Shown here in pieces: positions 19,427-28,439 of a DNA stretch of 64,000 bases. This DNA comes from Methyloversatilis discipulorum. GTDB taxonomy: Bacteria > Pseudomonadota > Gammaproteobacteria > Burkholderiales > Rhodocyclaceae. Every line of letters starts with the position of its first letter. Position 1 is the stretch's first letter. Under the pieces are notes generated by a model. The model was not told the DNA's origin, made no database searches, and saw only the letters and a program-made list of their open reading frames with translations. Location of the stretch: positions 372,001-436,000 of the forward strand of contig NZ_ARVV01000001.1 in assembly GCF_000385375.1 (NCBI RefSeq), given 5' to 3'. The translations under genes were made by a program, and so were the position numbers.

Positions 19427-20662
19427 TCAGAAGGCGTCGTCGCGTGCCCGGCGCAGGGTTTCGGCACTGCTGACGGCGTTGCGCAGCCGGCGGGCGAAGG
19501 TGTCCGCGACGCTGTTCCAGTCCAGCTGCTCGACGCTGCGTCGTGCGCCGGTCGCCATCGCCTCGCGCAGCGCGTTGTCGCGGCCGGCGCGCAGGGTCTG
19601 TTCGATGAAGGCCGCTTCGTCGCCCGGCGGCGCCAGCAGGCCGTTGCGGCCGGGTTCTATCAGTTCGGCTGCGGCCGCCTGGGCGTAGCTCACCACCGGC
19701 AGGCCGCTGGCCAGCGCTTCGGTCAGCACGTTGCCGAAGGTTTCGGTCAGGCTGGCGAACAGGAACAGGTCGGCGCTGGCGTAGTGAGTGGCCAGATCCT
19801 CGCCGCTGCGCATGCCGGCGAACAGGTGGTGCGGATACTGCTGCGTCAGCGTTTCGCGCGCCGGGCCGTCGCCGACCCACAGCATGCGTGCGTCCGGCCG
19901 CTCGCGGCGCAGCGCTTCGAACGCGCGGGCGACCAGGTCGAGGTTCTTTTCCGGCGCCAGGCGGCTGACGAAGGCGACCACCAGATCGTCGGCGCCGGCT
20001 CCCCAGGCAGCGCGCAGCGCCTTGCTGCGACGCGACGGCGAGAACAGCGCGGTGTCGACGCCGCGCGACACGACTTCGATATTGCGGTAGCCGCAGTCGG
20101 TCAGCTGCGCCTGCAGCGCCTGCGTCGGCACGAAGGTGGCGTGGCCGAGGTTGTGGAAGCGGCGCAGGTAGGCGGCGATCGGCCGCTTCAGCCAGCGGAT
20201 GCCGTAGTGCGCGCTGTAGGCGTCGAAATTGGTGCGGAAATCGCTGGTCACCGGCAGCTTGAGCTTGCGTGCCGCCGCCATCGCCGACCAGCCGAGCGGG
20301 CCTTCGGTGACCAGGTGCACCAGGTCGGGACGCTCCAGGGTCCACAGGCGGGCGAGCTTCTGCTTGGCCGGCAGGCCGACGCGCAGGCTGCCGTACTTCG
20401 GGATCGGCACGCCGCGCGCCAGCACCTCGCGCAAGGGGCCGTCGCGCAGCGGCGCATCGGTTGCGTGCTGCTTCGGCCGGATCAGCTGCACCCGGTGACC
20501 GCGCGCGAGCAGGCCGTCCACCATGCGCTTCAGACTCATCGCCACGCCATTGACCTCGGGCGGCCAGGTCTCGGTCACGACGGCAATGCGCAATGCCTCG
20601 TCCGCCGCCTGCAGGCGTTCGACGGTGAAGGCGATGTCGGTGCGGGGATCGTCGCGACGCAT
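19427..20662 (-). CDS. GT4-family glycosyltransferase
   Basis: 411 residues from the ATG at 20662. GT-B fold: N-terminal RIAVVTETWPPEVNGVA, acceptor half with TSDFRTNFDAYS, C-terminal donor half with SRLAPEKNLDLVARAF, WVGDGPAR and the E-x7-E segment ending SGLPVVSYA. The N-terminus and the DFRTNF motif resemble glycolipid mannosyl/glucuronosyltransferases. Its target lipid or glycan is not evident. Confidence 0.9.
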   Translation of the reverse strand: MRRDDPRTDIAFTVERLQAADEALRIAVVTETWPPEVNGVAMSLKRMVDGLLARGHRVQLIRPKQHATDAPLRDGPLREVLARGVPIPKYGSLRVGLPAKQKLARLWTLERPDLVHLVTEGPLGWSAMAAARKLKLPVTSDFRTNFDAYSAHYGIRWLKRPIAAYLRRFHNLGHATFVPTQALQAQLTDCGYRNIEVVSRGVDTALFSPSRRSKALRAAWGAGADDLVVAFVSRLAPEKNLDLVARAFEALRRERPDARMLWVGDGPARETLTQQYPHHLFAGMRSGEDLATHYASADLFLFASLTETFGNVLTEALASGLPVVSYAQAAAAELIEPGRNGLLAPPGDEAAFIEQTLRAGRDNALREAMATGARRSVEQLDWNSVADTFARRLRNAVSSAETLRRARDDAF

Positions 20663-20802
20663 GTGGACAGTGTCATCGCGGCCCAATGCAGGCCGGTGAC
20701 GGGGTGGTGACAGCGGCGTGACAGTGGCCCTGCTCCCCGAGCGGATGAAATGCGGAGCCGCTGCCACTACACTGCGCGCTTCGACACACCCTTCGTGCGC
20801 AC

Positions 20803-21294
20803 ATGTTTCGGTCCGTTCTGCGTGCCGGTCGTCTGGCGGCCTGCCTGCTGGCGCTGTGCTCGGCGCCGCTCTGTGCGGCCGCCTTGACGCCGGTCGAGCC
20901 GACGGCGCTGCCCCAGGGCGGCGACGCGAACCTTGCCACGCGGCTCGCGTCTTACGCCGGTCGTCCGGTGCTGGTGAATTTCTGGGCGTCGTGGTGCGAA
21001 CCCTGTCGCGAGGAAATGCCGGCGCTGCAGGCGCTCGCCGACAGCGGTGTCGTGGTGCTGACCATTGCCGTCGCCGACCGCGACGCCGATGCGCGCCGCT
21101 TCCTCGATCAGGCCGGTGTCGCACTGCCGCTGCTGTTCGACCGCGAGCAGCGCATCAGCAAGGCGTGGGGCGTGCGTCTGCTGCCCTACACCGTGGTGCT
21201 CGACCGCCGGCATCGCGTGGTGGCGCGGGCGCAAGGCGTGGTCGACTGGGACGCATCGGCTGTGCGCGAACAGCTGCAGCGCCTGATGCGCTGA
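20803..21294 (+). CDS. TlpA-like periplasmic thioredoxin-fold protein
   Basis: 163 residues: signal peptide (about 1-26), then a TlpA/ResA fold with the redox motif WCEPC preceded by NFWASW, and a cis-Pro segment (LLPYTVVLD). Such proteins reduce disulfides in the periplasm, often for cytochrome c maturation or a particular partner. It is followed 24 bp later by the transglutaminase gene, probably its operon partner. Confidence 0.9.
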   Translation: MFRSVLRAGRLAACLLALCSAPLCAAALTPVEPTALPQGGDANLATRLASYAGRPVLVNFWASWCEPCREEMPALQALADSGVVVLTIAVADRDADARRFLDQAGVALPLLFDREQRISKAWGVRLLPYTVVLDRRHRVVARAQGVVDWDASAVREQLQRLMR

Positions 21295-21318
21295 TTGAAT
21301 TTCGTCTGGAGAATGTTC

Positions 21319-22416
21319 ATGGATCGTCGTCGTTTCATTCACGCCAGTGCGCTGGCCGGCCTGTCGGCCTCACTGCCCGGCGCGCTGCGCGCCGCCCCGG
21401 CCGCCTTCGATCCGTCACCGGCAAGTGGCTGGCGTACCTACGAGGTGGTGACCCGGGTGACACCGGTGGCCAGCGACCAGGCCGTGACCGTATGGATTCC
21501 GCTGCCGTCGCTGAGCAACGACGACTGGATCCGCACGCTGGGCAACGAGTGGAACGGCAATGCCGCGCGCGCCGGTGTGGCCGAGGATTCGGTGTATGGC
21601 GCGCGCATGCTGGTCGCGCAGTGGAATGCCGGGCAGGCCGCGCCGGAAATCGAGGTGGTCAGTCGCTTCGCCACCCGCGACCGCGCGATCGATTTCGCTG
21701 CGTCGAATGCCGTGCCGCCGCTCGACGCCGCCGAGCGGCGCCTGTTCACGCAGCCGACCGAACTGCTGCCGACCGACGGCATCGTGCTCGACACCGCGCA
21801 GAAGGCAACGCGCGGCGCGAAGACCGACACTGATCGCGCCCGTGCGCTGTACGAGTGGATCTGCGACAACACCGAGCGCAATCCGAAGACGCGCGGTTGC
21901 GGCCTGGGTGATATCCGCAGCATGCTGGAAAGCGGCAACCTGTCGGGCAAGTGCGCCGACCTGAATGCACTGTTCGTCGGCCTCGCCCGCTCGGTCGGAC
22001 TGCCGGCGCGCGATGTCTATGGCATTCGCGTTGCGGATTCGAAGTTCGGCTACAAGAGCCTGGGCAAGAGCGGCGACATCACGAAGGCGCAGCACTGCCG
22101 CGCCGAGGTGTGGCTGGCCGCTTACGGCTGGGTGCCGGTCGATCCGGCCGATGTGCGCAAGGTGGTGCTGGAAGAGCGCCCCGGGCTGACGCTGAAGGAC
22201 GACGTCGTCGTCGCTGCGCGGAACAAGCTGTTCGGCGCATGGGAGATGAACTGGCTGGCCTACAATGTCGCGCACGACATCGCTCTGCCGGGGTCGAACG
22301 GCGCCGCCGTGCCCTTCCTGATGTACCCGCAAGGCGAAACCGCCGCCGGCCGCCTGGACAGCCTCGACCCCGCCGGTTTCAGCTACACCATCACGTCAAG
22401 AGAAATCGTCGCCTGA
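21319..22416 (+). CDS. Tat-exported transglutaminase-like protein
   Basis: 365 residues starting MDRRRFIHAS, a twin-arginine signal, at the ATG at 21319 with ctggag upstream. The transglutaminase-like core has a candidate Cys in SGKCADLNALFVGLAR, His in HCRAEVWL and Asp in VPVDPADVR, so the catalytic triad appears intact. Bacterial relatives are mostly thiol peptidases or cross-linking enzymes; substrate unknown. The adjacent TlpA-like thioredoxin could keep the active-site Cys reduced (inference). Confidence 0.88.
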   Translation: MDRRRFIHASALAGLSASLPGALRAAPAAFDPSPASGWRTYEVVTRVTPVASDQAVTVWIPLPSLSNDDWIRTLGNEWNGNAARAGVAEDSVYGARMLVAQWNAGQAAPEIEVVSRFATRDRAIDFAASNAVPPLDAAERRLFTQPTELLPTDGIVLDTAQKATRGAKTDTDRARALYEWICDNTERNPKTRGCGLGDIRSMLESGNLSGKCADLNALFVGLARSVGLPARDVYGIRVADSKFGYKSLGKSGDITKAQHCRAEVWLAAYGWVPVDPADVRKVVLEERPGLTLKDDVVVAARNKLFGAWEMNWLAYNVAHDIALPGSNGAAVPFLMYPQGETAAGRLDSLDPAGFSYTITSREIVA

Positions 22417-22422
22417 GCTCAG

Positions 22423-22452
22423 AGGGGCTGGTCAGGGCGCTCTCCAGCCCCT
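22423..22452. terminator. Hairpin between convergent genes (candidate bidirectional terminator)
   Basis: aggggctgg (22423-22431) pairs perfectly with ccagcccct (22444-22452) over a 12-base loop. It lies between the ends of the transglutaminase gene and the cupin regulator gene. There is no T tract, so the terminator reading rests on location and stem strength. Confidence 0.45.
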
Positions 22453-22472
22453 GACCCCCAGCCCCTACCCGC

Positions 22473-23078
22473 TTACTCATGCCCGGCTTCCGGGTAGATC
22501 GTGATCGACAGGAAGCGGATGGGCACCTGGGTCAGCTTTTCCGGGCCGTGCGGCACGTTGCCGTCGAAGGTGAGCGCGTCGCCCGGCTGCAGGTCGTACA
22601 CCGTCTTGCCGTGGCGGTACTCGATGCGGCCTTCCAGCATGTAGATGAATTCCGTTCCCGGGTGTTCGAACACCGGGAAGGTTTCGCTTTCCTGCTCGAT
22701 CGTGATCAGGAAAGGCTCGAACAGCTTGGTCGGGCCCTGGTGGTAGGACAGCAGGTGGTAGGTATGCCCGCTGCGCGTACCGCGCCGGGCCACTTCCATG
22801 CTCTCGCCGGCCTTGATCAGCTGCGCGCCGCCGCCCTCCGTCTCGTAGTTCTTGAACAGCGCCGACAGCGACACGCCGAGCGCACGCGCGATGCGTGACA
22901 GCGCGTCGAGGCTGGTCGCGGTCTGACCGTTCTCGATGCGCGACAGCATGCCGCGGCTGATGTCGGCGCGCTCCGAAATGTCGGCAATCGTCAGGCCGTG
23001 CGCCCGGCGCAGCTCCCGGATGGTGTTTCCGAGGTAGCGCTCCAGTTCGCCTTCCATGACGCTGTCTTGTGTGCTCAT
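22473..23078 (-). CDS. XRE-family regulator with C-terminal cupin
   Basis: 201 residues. An HTH domain at about 14-70 (LRRAHGLTIADISERADIS, RIENGQ) is followed by a cupin at about 120-195 (FEHPGTEFIYMLEGRIEYRHG, GDALTFDGNVPHG). The HipB-cupin type usually senses a small ligand and controls the neighbouring amine or amino-acid catabolic genes. It is divergent from mgdABCD-gmaS-mgsABC with 192 bp between, so it is the best candidate for the regulator of the NMG operon. Confidence 0.9.
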   Translation of the reverse strand: MSTQDSVMEGELERYLGNTIRELRRAHGLTIADISERADISRGMLSRIENGQTATSLDALSRIARALGVSLSALFKNYETEGGGAQLIKAGESMEVARRGTRSGHTYHLLSYHQGPTKLFEPFLITIEQESETFPVFEHPGTEFIYMLEGRIEYRHGKTVYDLQPGDALTFDGNVPHGPEKLTQVPIRFLSITIYPEAGHE

Positions 23079-23270
23079 TGCTTTTCCGCCTCCAGACTGG
23101 GCCTCTACCTGTCCCTTGTGACCGTTATCTTACACGCGGGGTTTCATAAGAAGAATTTAAGTTGACTTGGATACAAAAAGGTTCATGATTCGAAAAAAAG
23201 TTGCTTCCCCCGAAACACGCTGCATTGCAGCAGAAGCGACACCCTTTCAGTCTGGACTACAGGAAAGCAC
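23079..23270. promoter_or_regulatory. Promoter/operator region of the NMG operon
   Basis: The region is clearly more AT-rich than its surroundings. Plus-strand candidates: -35 ttgact (23162-23167) and -10 catgat (23184-23189) with a 16-bp spacer. Downstream, 23219-23231 is a perfect palindrome, gctgca-t-tgcagc, in the predicted leader, a possible operator. A good ribosome-binding site (aggaaagc) precedes the mgdA ATG. These reads are by eye. Confidence 0.5.
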
Positions 23271-24512
23271 ATGCCCTGGCGCCTATTGCGATTCGGTCTG
23301 TCGAAGTCCCATCCGGAACCCCGGATGTTTACGGCTCACGACAAGCTCAAGCCCTCGTACGACGTGGTGATCATCGGCGGGGGTGGCCACGGCCTCTCCA
23401 GCGCCTACTACCTCGCCCGTGATCACGGCATCACCAATGTGGCGGTGCTCGAAAAGGGCTACATCGGTGGCGGCAACACCGGCCGCAACACCACCATCAT
23501 CCGCTCGAACTACCTGACGCCCGAAGGCGTCAAGTTCTACGACAAGTCGGTCCAGCTGTGGCAGGACCTGTCGACCGAGTTCGATCTCAACCTCTTCTAC
23601 TCGACGCGCGGCCACTTCACGCTGGCCCACACCGACTCCGCGATGCGCACGATGCGCTGGCGCGCAGAGGTGAACAAGCACTATGGCATCGCGTCCGAAG
23701 TGGTCGGCCCGGAAGAGGTGAAGCGCCAGACACCGCAGATCGACCTGTCCTGTGGCGGCCATGCGCCGATCCAGGGCGCGCTGTACCACGCGCCGGGCGC
23801 GGTGGCCCGTCACGATGCGGTGGCCTGGGGCTACGGCCGCGGTGCCGACATGCGCGGTGCCGAAATCCACCAGCAGACCGCGGTGACCGGCATCGAGGTC
23901 AAGGGCGGCAAGGTGGTCGGTGTACACACCACCAAAGGTTTCATCTCGACCAACAAGGTCATCTGTGCGGTCGCCGGCTTCACGCCGCGCATCACCGACA
24001 TGGTGGGCTTCAAGACGCCGATCTTCGTGCATCCGCTGCAGGCCATGGTGAGCGAGCCGATGAAGCCCTGGCTCGACACCATCCTGGTGTCCGGCAGCCT
24101 GCACATATATGTAAGTCAGAGCGCCCGCGGCGAACTGGTGATGGGCGCCTCGCTCGACCCGTACGAAGTGCAATCGACGCGTTCGACGCTGGACTTCCCG
24201 GAAGGCCTCGCCGCCCATCTGCTCGACATGTTCCCCTTCCTGTCGCACTCCAAGGTGGTGCGCCAGTGGGCCGGCATGGCCGACATGACGCCGGACTTCG
24301 CGCCCATCATGGGTCTGACTCCGGTTGAAGGTTTCTACCTCGATTCAGGCTGGGGTACCTGGGGCTTCAAGGCGACGCCGGTCTGCGGCAAGACCATGGC
24401 CTGGACCGCCGTCAATGACAAGCCGCACGAACTGATCACCGGCTTCTCGCTTGACCGCTTCCGCAACTACTCGCTGACCGGCGAGAAGGGTGCGGCGAGC
24501 GTGGGTCACTGA
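23271..24512 (+). CDS. mgdA: N-methylglutamate dehydrogenase subunit A (sarcosine-oxidase beta-like)
   Basis: 413 residues. FAD-binding motif IIGGGGHGLSSAYYLA near 34, then NTGRNTTIIRSNYL and GWGTWGFKATP, as in the beta subunit of heterotetrameric sarcosine oxidase. H181 in ARHDAVAWG lines up with the histidine that carries covalent FMN in that family. On its own it would be called soxB; the company of gmaS and mgsABC shows it is the NMG dehydrogenase, which oxidises N-methylglutamate to glutamate and passes the C1 unit on as methylene-tetrahydrofolate or formaldehyde. First gene of the operon. Confidence 0.9.
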   Translation: MPWRLLRFGLSKSHPEPRMFTAHDKLKPSYDVVIIGGGGHGLSSAYYLARDHGITNVAVLEKGYIGGGNTGRNTTIIRSNYLTPEGVKFYDKSVQLWQDLSTEFDLNLFYSTRGHFTLAHTDSAMRTMRWRAEVNKHYGIASEVVGPEEVKRQTPQIDLSCGGHAPIQGALYHAPGAVARHDAVAWGYGRGADMRGAEIHQQTAVTGIEVKGGKVVGVHTTKGFISTNKVICAVAGFTPRITDMVGFKTPIFVHPLQAMVSEPMKPWLDTILVSGSLHIYVSQSARGELVMGASLDPYEVQSTRSTLDFPEGLAAHLLDMFPFLSHSKVVRQWAGMADMTPDFAPIMGLTPVEGFYLDSGWGTWGFKATPVCGKTMAWTAVNDKPHELITGFSLDRFRNYSLTGEKGAASVGH

Positions 24513-24540
24513 GCGCCGAACAGAGAGCGGAGACGACGAC

Positions 24541-24798
24541 ATGAAACTGATGACCTGTCCGATGAATGGCACGCGTCCGATTTCGGAGTTCGCCTACTGG
24601 GGCGAAATCCGTCCGGCACCCGACGCCGACACCTGCACCGACGACCAGTGGGCCGACTACGTGTTCAACCGCAACGGCGCACCCGGCGTGAAGAAGGAAT
24701 GGTGGTGCCACACGCCGTCGAACACCTGGTTCATCGCCGAGCGTGATACCGAAAAGGACAAGGTGCTGCGCACCTATCTGCATGGAGAAGACAAGTGA
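24541..24798 (+). CDS. mgdB: N-methylglutamate dehydrogenase subunit B (sarcosine-oxidase delta-like)
   Basis: 85 residues from the ATG at 24541; the longer frame upstream is not needed. It resembles the small zinc-binding delta subunit, but the usual CPxCG is CPMNG (C6 kept, second Cys is Asn9) and the later Cys of the zinc site is also displaced (WWCHTPSNTWF). The segment GAPGVKKEWW keeps the fold. As I remember them, MgdB proteins share this form, so it may mark the NMG branch. Stop overlaps the mgdC ATG by 1 bp (TGATG). Confidence 0.88.
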   Translation: MKLMTCPMNGTRPISEFAYWGEIRPAPDADTCTDDQWADYVFNRNGAPGVKKEWWCHTPSNTWFIAERDTEKDKVLRTYLHGEDK

Positions 24799-27695
24799 TG
24801 CGTCTGCCCGCAATGCCCGACGAGTGGCTCGATCGCAGCCGCACTGTCCGGTTCCGTTTTGAAGGTCGCGCCTTTGAAGGCGTCGCCGGCGACAGCATCG
24901 CCAGCGCGCTGTGGGCGGCCGGTCAGCGCACCCAGGGCCGCAGCTTCAAGTACCACCGTGTGCGCGGCATCCTGTCCGCCGCCAATCACGACGTGAACGT
25001 GATGGTGCAGGACGGCCAGAAGCTGAACACCCGCGGCGACGTGGTCGCCGTGCGTGAGGGCATGGACCTGACCGCGGTGAACACCTTCGGCGGCCTGGCC
25101 AAGGACCGCGCGCGTCACCTCGGCATGTTCGCCCGCTTCCTGCCCGTCGGCTTCTATTACAAGGCCTTCCACAACAAGCGCCTGTTCCCGATGTGGGAGC
25201 GCGTGTTCCGCCGCATCACCGGCCTCGGCGTGGTCGACTTCTCGACGCCGCACATCCGTACCGCCAAGCGCTACGACTTCTGCGACGTGCTGGTGATCGG
25301 CGCCGGTCCGTCCGGCCTGTCGGCCGCGCTGTCGGCCGCCGATGCCGGCGCCCGCGTGGTGATCTGTGACGAGAACGCACGCGCTGGTGGCAGCGGCCTC
25401 TATCAGCTCGGCGGCGATGCTGTCCGCCGTCAGCACACACGTACGCTCCTTGACCGCGTCAAGTCGCACGCAAACATCCGCCTGCTCGAAGGCACCTACG
25501 CAGGTGCCTATTACGCCGACCAGTGGGTGCCGCTGATCGACGCCGACAGGATGACGAAGATGCGCGCCAAGGCGGTCATCGTCGCCAGCGGCGCCTTCGA
25601 ACAGCCGGCGGTGTTCCGCAACAACGACCTGCCGGGCGTCATGAACGGCTCGGCGATGCAGCGCCTGATCTATCGCTATGCGGTCAAGCCGGCGGGCAAC
25701 GCCGTGGTGCTGGCGGCGAATGCCGACGGCTACCGCGTCGCGCTCGACCTGATCGCTGCCGGCGCCAGCGTCGCCGCCGTGCTCGACATGCGTGCCAGCG
25801 TGCCGCCGTCGGCACAGGCCGACGCACTGCGCGCCAAGGGCGTCGAAATCCTCGCCGGCCACGCCGTGTATGAGGCGCACGCCGACGGCAAGGGCGAACT
25901 GGCCGGCATCACCGCCTGTCGCATCGACGGCTCGGGCCGTGTGGTGTCGGGTTCGCAGCGTCGCATCGCCTGTGATGGTCTGGCCATGAGCACCGGCTGG
26001 GCGCCGGCTGCCAACCTGCTGTACCAGGCGGGCACCAAGATGCGCTTTGACGAACTGCTGCAGCAGTTCGTGCCGGACCAGCTGCCGGAAGGCGTGTTCG
26101 CCTGTGGTCGCGTCAATGGCGTGTTCAAGCTGGAGTCGCGCATCGCCGACGGACAGCGCGCCGGCCTGGCCGCCGCCGCGCACGCCGGTCACGGCAGCGC
26201 GGCCCAGGTCGATGTGCCGCCCGAAACCGAATCGCCGTCGCACGCATGGCCCATCGTCGCCCATCCGGACGGCAAGAACTTCGTCGATTTCGACGAGGAT
26301 CTGCAGGTGAAGGATTTCGAGAACGCGGTGCAGGAAGGCTACGACAACATCGAGCTGCTGAAGCGCTTCTCGACCGTCGGCATGGGCCCGAGCCAGGGCA
26401 AGCACTCGAACATGACGGCGCTGCGCATCCTGGCACGCCTGACCGGCAAGTCGCCGCAGCAGGTCGGTACCACGACCGCGCGCCCGTTCTTCCACCCGGT
26501 GCCGCTGTCGCACCTGGCTGGCCGCGGCTTCAGTCCGCAGCGCCACTCGCCGCTGCACGGCCGTCACGCCGCGCTCGGTGCGGTGTTCATGCAGGCCGGT
26601 GCGTGGGAGCGTCCGGAGTACTACGCGGTCGAGGGCAAGTCGCGCATCGACTGCATCCGCGAAGAGGCGCGCCGCGTACGCACCGCCGTCGCGCTGATCG
26701 ACGTCGGCACGCTGGGCAAGCTGGAAATCCGCGGTCCGCAGGCGGCCGAGTTCCTGAACCGCTGCTACACCGGCCGCTACGACAACATGAAGGTGGGCGC
26801 CACGCGCTATGCCGTCATGTGCGACGAGTCCGGCGTGCTGAGCGACGAAGGCGTGGTGGCGCGCATCGCCGAAGACGTCTTCTACTTCACGACCACCAGC
26901 TCGGGTGCGGCCACCGTCTATCGCGAACTGTCGCGCCTGAACATCGAGTGGAAGCTGGACTGCGGCCTGATCAACCTGACCGGTTCCTACTCGGCGATGA
27001 ACCTCGCCGGCCCGGCCTCGCGCAAGGTGCTGGCGCAGCTGACGGACATGGACCTGTCGTCGGCCGCCTTCCCCTACCTGGCGGTGCGCAGCGGCAGCGT
27101 CGCCGGCATCCCGGTGCGCATGATGCGCGTCGGCTTCGTCGGCGAATGGGGCTACGAAATCCACGTGCCGGCCGAATACGGCCCGACGCTGTGGGACGCG
27201 CTGATGAAGGCTGGCGAATCGGCGGGTATCGGCCCCTTCGGTGTCGAGGCCCAGCGTCTGCTGCGCCTGGAAAAGGGCCACCTGATCGTGAGCCAGGACA
27301 CCGACGGTCTGACCAACCCGTTCGAGGTCGGCATGGACTGGGCGGTCAAGCTCGACAAGCCCTTCTTCACCGGCAAGCGCTCGCTGCAGATCGTCAAGAA
27401 GATGCCGCTCAAGCGCAAGCTGGTCGGCTTCCGCCTGGCCGAGAACTACAGCGGCGAAGTGCCCAAGGAATGCCACCTGATCATCGAGAACGGTGACATC
27501 GCCGGCCGCGTGACCAGCATTTCGTGGAGCCCGCACGTCGGTCGCTACATCGGTCTGGCCTTCGTGCTGCCCAGCATGACCGAGCCGGGTACGCCGTTCT
27601 CGATCCGCATCACCGACGGCAGCATGGTCGCGGCCGAGGTCTGCAGCACGCCCTTCTTCGACCCGAAAGACGAACGCCAGAAGGAAATCGAATGA
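24798..27695 (+). CDS. mgdC: N-methylglutamate dehydrogenase subunit C (sarcosine-oxidase alpha-like)
   Basis: 965 residues, the usual size of the alpha subunit. N-terminal 2Fe-2S-like fold without iron ligands (about 15-100), then a dinucleotide-binding domain with VIGAGPSGLSAALSAA near 165, and a C-terminal aminomethyltransferase (GCV_T) domain from about 570 (SPLHGRHAALGAVF, LRLEKGHLIVSQDTDG). The GCV_T part binds tetrahydrofolate and receives the methylene group from the oxidised substrate. Start at ATG 24798 is preferred over the overlapping GTG one codon upstream. Confidence 0.92.
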   Translation: MRLPAMPDEWLDRSRTVRFRFEGRAFEGVAGDSIASALWAAGQRTQGRSFKYHRVRGILSAANHDVNVMVQDGQKLNTRGDVVAVREGMDLTAVNTFGGLAKDRARHLGMFARFLPVGFYYKAFHNKRLFPMWERVFRRITGLGVVDFSTPHIRTAKRYDFCDVLVIGAGPSGLSAALSAADAGARVVICDENARAGGSGLYQLGGDAVRRQHTRTLLDRVKSHANIRLLEGTYAGAYYADQWVPLIDADRMTKMRAKAVIVASGAFEQPAVFRNNDLPGVMNGSAMQRLIYRYAVKPAGNAVVLAANADGYRVALDLIAAGASVAAVLDMRASVPPSAQADALRAKGVEILAGHAVYEAHADGKGELAGITACRIDGSGRVVSGSQRRIACDGLAMSTGWAPAANLLYQAGTKMRFDELLQQFVPDQLPEGVFACGRVNGVFKLESRIADGQRAGLAAAAHAGHGSAAQVDVPPETESPSHAWPIVAHPDGKNFVDFDEDLQVKDFENAVQEGYDNIELLKRFSTVGMGPSQGKHSNMTALRILARLTGKSPQQVGTTTARPFFHPVPLSHLAGRGFSPQRHSPLHGRHAALGAVFMQAGAWERPEYYAVEGKSRIDCIREEARRVRTAVALIDVGTLGKLEIRGPQAAEFLNRCYTGRYDNMKVGATRYAVMCDESGVLSDEGVVARIAEDVFYFTTTSSGAATVYRELSRLNIEWKLDCGLINLTGSYSAMNLAGPASRKVLAQLTDMDLSSAAFPYLAVRSGSVAGIPVRMMRVGFVGEWGYEIHVPAEYGPTLWDALMKAGESAGIGPFGVEAQRLLRLEKGHLIVSQDTDGLTNPFEVGMDWAVKLDKPFFTGKRSLQIVKKMPLKRKLVGFRLAENYSGEVPKECHLIIENGDIAGRVTSISWSPHVGRYIGLAFVLPSMTEPGTPFSIRITDGSMVAAEVCSTPFFDPKDERQKEIE

Positions 27696-28366
27696 ACGCC
27701 CCCTTCGCCCCTACTCGCATCAGTCCGCTGTTCGACGAACAGGCGCCGCACGCGGCGAAGTGGACCCAGGTCGAGACGATGCAGAGCGTCGCCGCCTACG
27801 GTTCGGCCGACGCGGCACGCGTGCCGCTGGCCGGCATCGGCGACCTGTCGTTCCGCCGCCGTGCCGGCGTCAAGGGACCGGGCGCTGCCGCCTGGCTCAA
27901 CGCGCTCGGCATCGCCACGCCGGAACGCCCGAACAGCTATCTGCGCATGGACGACGGCACGCTGGTGCTGCGCATGGGCAATACCGAGTTCCTGGTCGAG
28001 GACGTCGCCGGCGGCAGTCACGCCGCCACGATGCTCGCCACCGCGCCGGGTGCGGGCGTCTATCCGGTGCCGCGCTATGACGCGGCGCTGGTGATCACCG
28101 GTCGCAACGCGATCGAACTGACGCGCCAGACCTGCGCCTTCGACTTCGCCAGCCTTTCGCCGAGCGCGCAGCCGCTGGTGATGACCTCGATGGTCGGCGT
28201 CGGCGTCACCGCGATCGCGCTCGACGGCGCCGACGGTACGTATTTCCGCCTGTGGTGCGACGGCACTTACGGCGGCTATCTGTGGGCCACGCTGGTCGAG
28301 GTGGCTGCGGATCTCGGAGGTGGAGCAGTCGGCCTCGATGCACTGGGGCGGGTTGCACAGCAATAA
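27692..28366 (+). CDS. mgdD: N-methylglutamate dehydrogenase subunit D (sarcosine-oxidase gamma-like)
   Basis: 224 residues, overlapping mgdC by 4 bp (ATGA). It shows the weakly conserved gamma-subunit pattern: SFRRRAGVKGPGAAAWLNALG and a C-terminal half related to the aminomethyltransferase fold. The gamma subunit completes the heterotetramer. The 73 bp to gmaS contain no clear promoter. Confidence 0.88.
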   Translation: MNAPFAPTRISPLFDEQAPHAAKWTQVETMQSVAAYGSADAARVPLAGIGDLSFRRRAGVKGPGAAAWLNALGIATPERPNSYLRMDDGTLVLRMGNTEFLVEDVAGGSHAATMLATAPGAGVYPVPRYDAALVITGRNAIELTRQTCAFDFASLSPSAQPLVMTSMVGVGVTAIALDGADGTYFRLWCDGTYGGYLWATLVEVAADLGGGAVGLDALGRVAQQ

Positions 28367-28439
28367 CAAGCAAAGAGCGCGTCATCGAAGCTGACGCAAA
28401 TCAGTGGGATCAGAGCCGTTTGGACAGGGAGGGAATGTG

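Noticed and set aside
24774..27536. Long open frame on the minus strand opposite mgdC (920 codons)
   Set aside because: The high GC of the coding strand suppresses stop codons in the antisense frame. The frame has low-complexity His/Arg/Gln composition and no domain; mgdC on the plus strand has clear motifs throughout.
23271..28366. Calling these genes heterotetrameric sarcosine oxidase soxBDAG
   Set aside because: The subunits are similar, but gmaS and mgsABC directly downstream define the NMG dehydrogenase; the altered delta-like subunit also fits MgdB.
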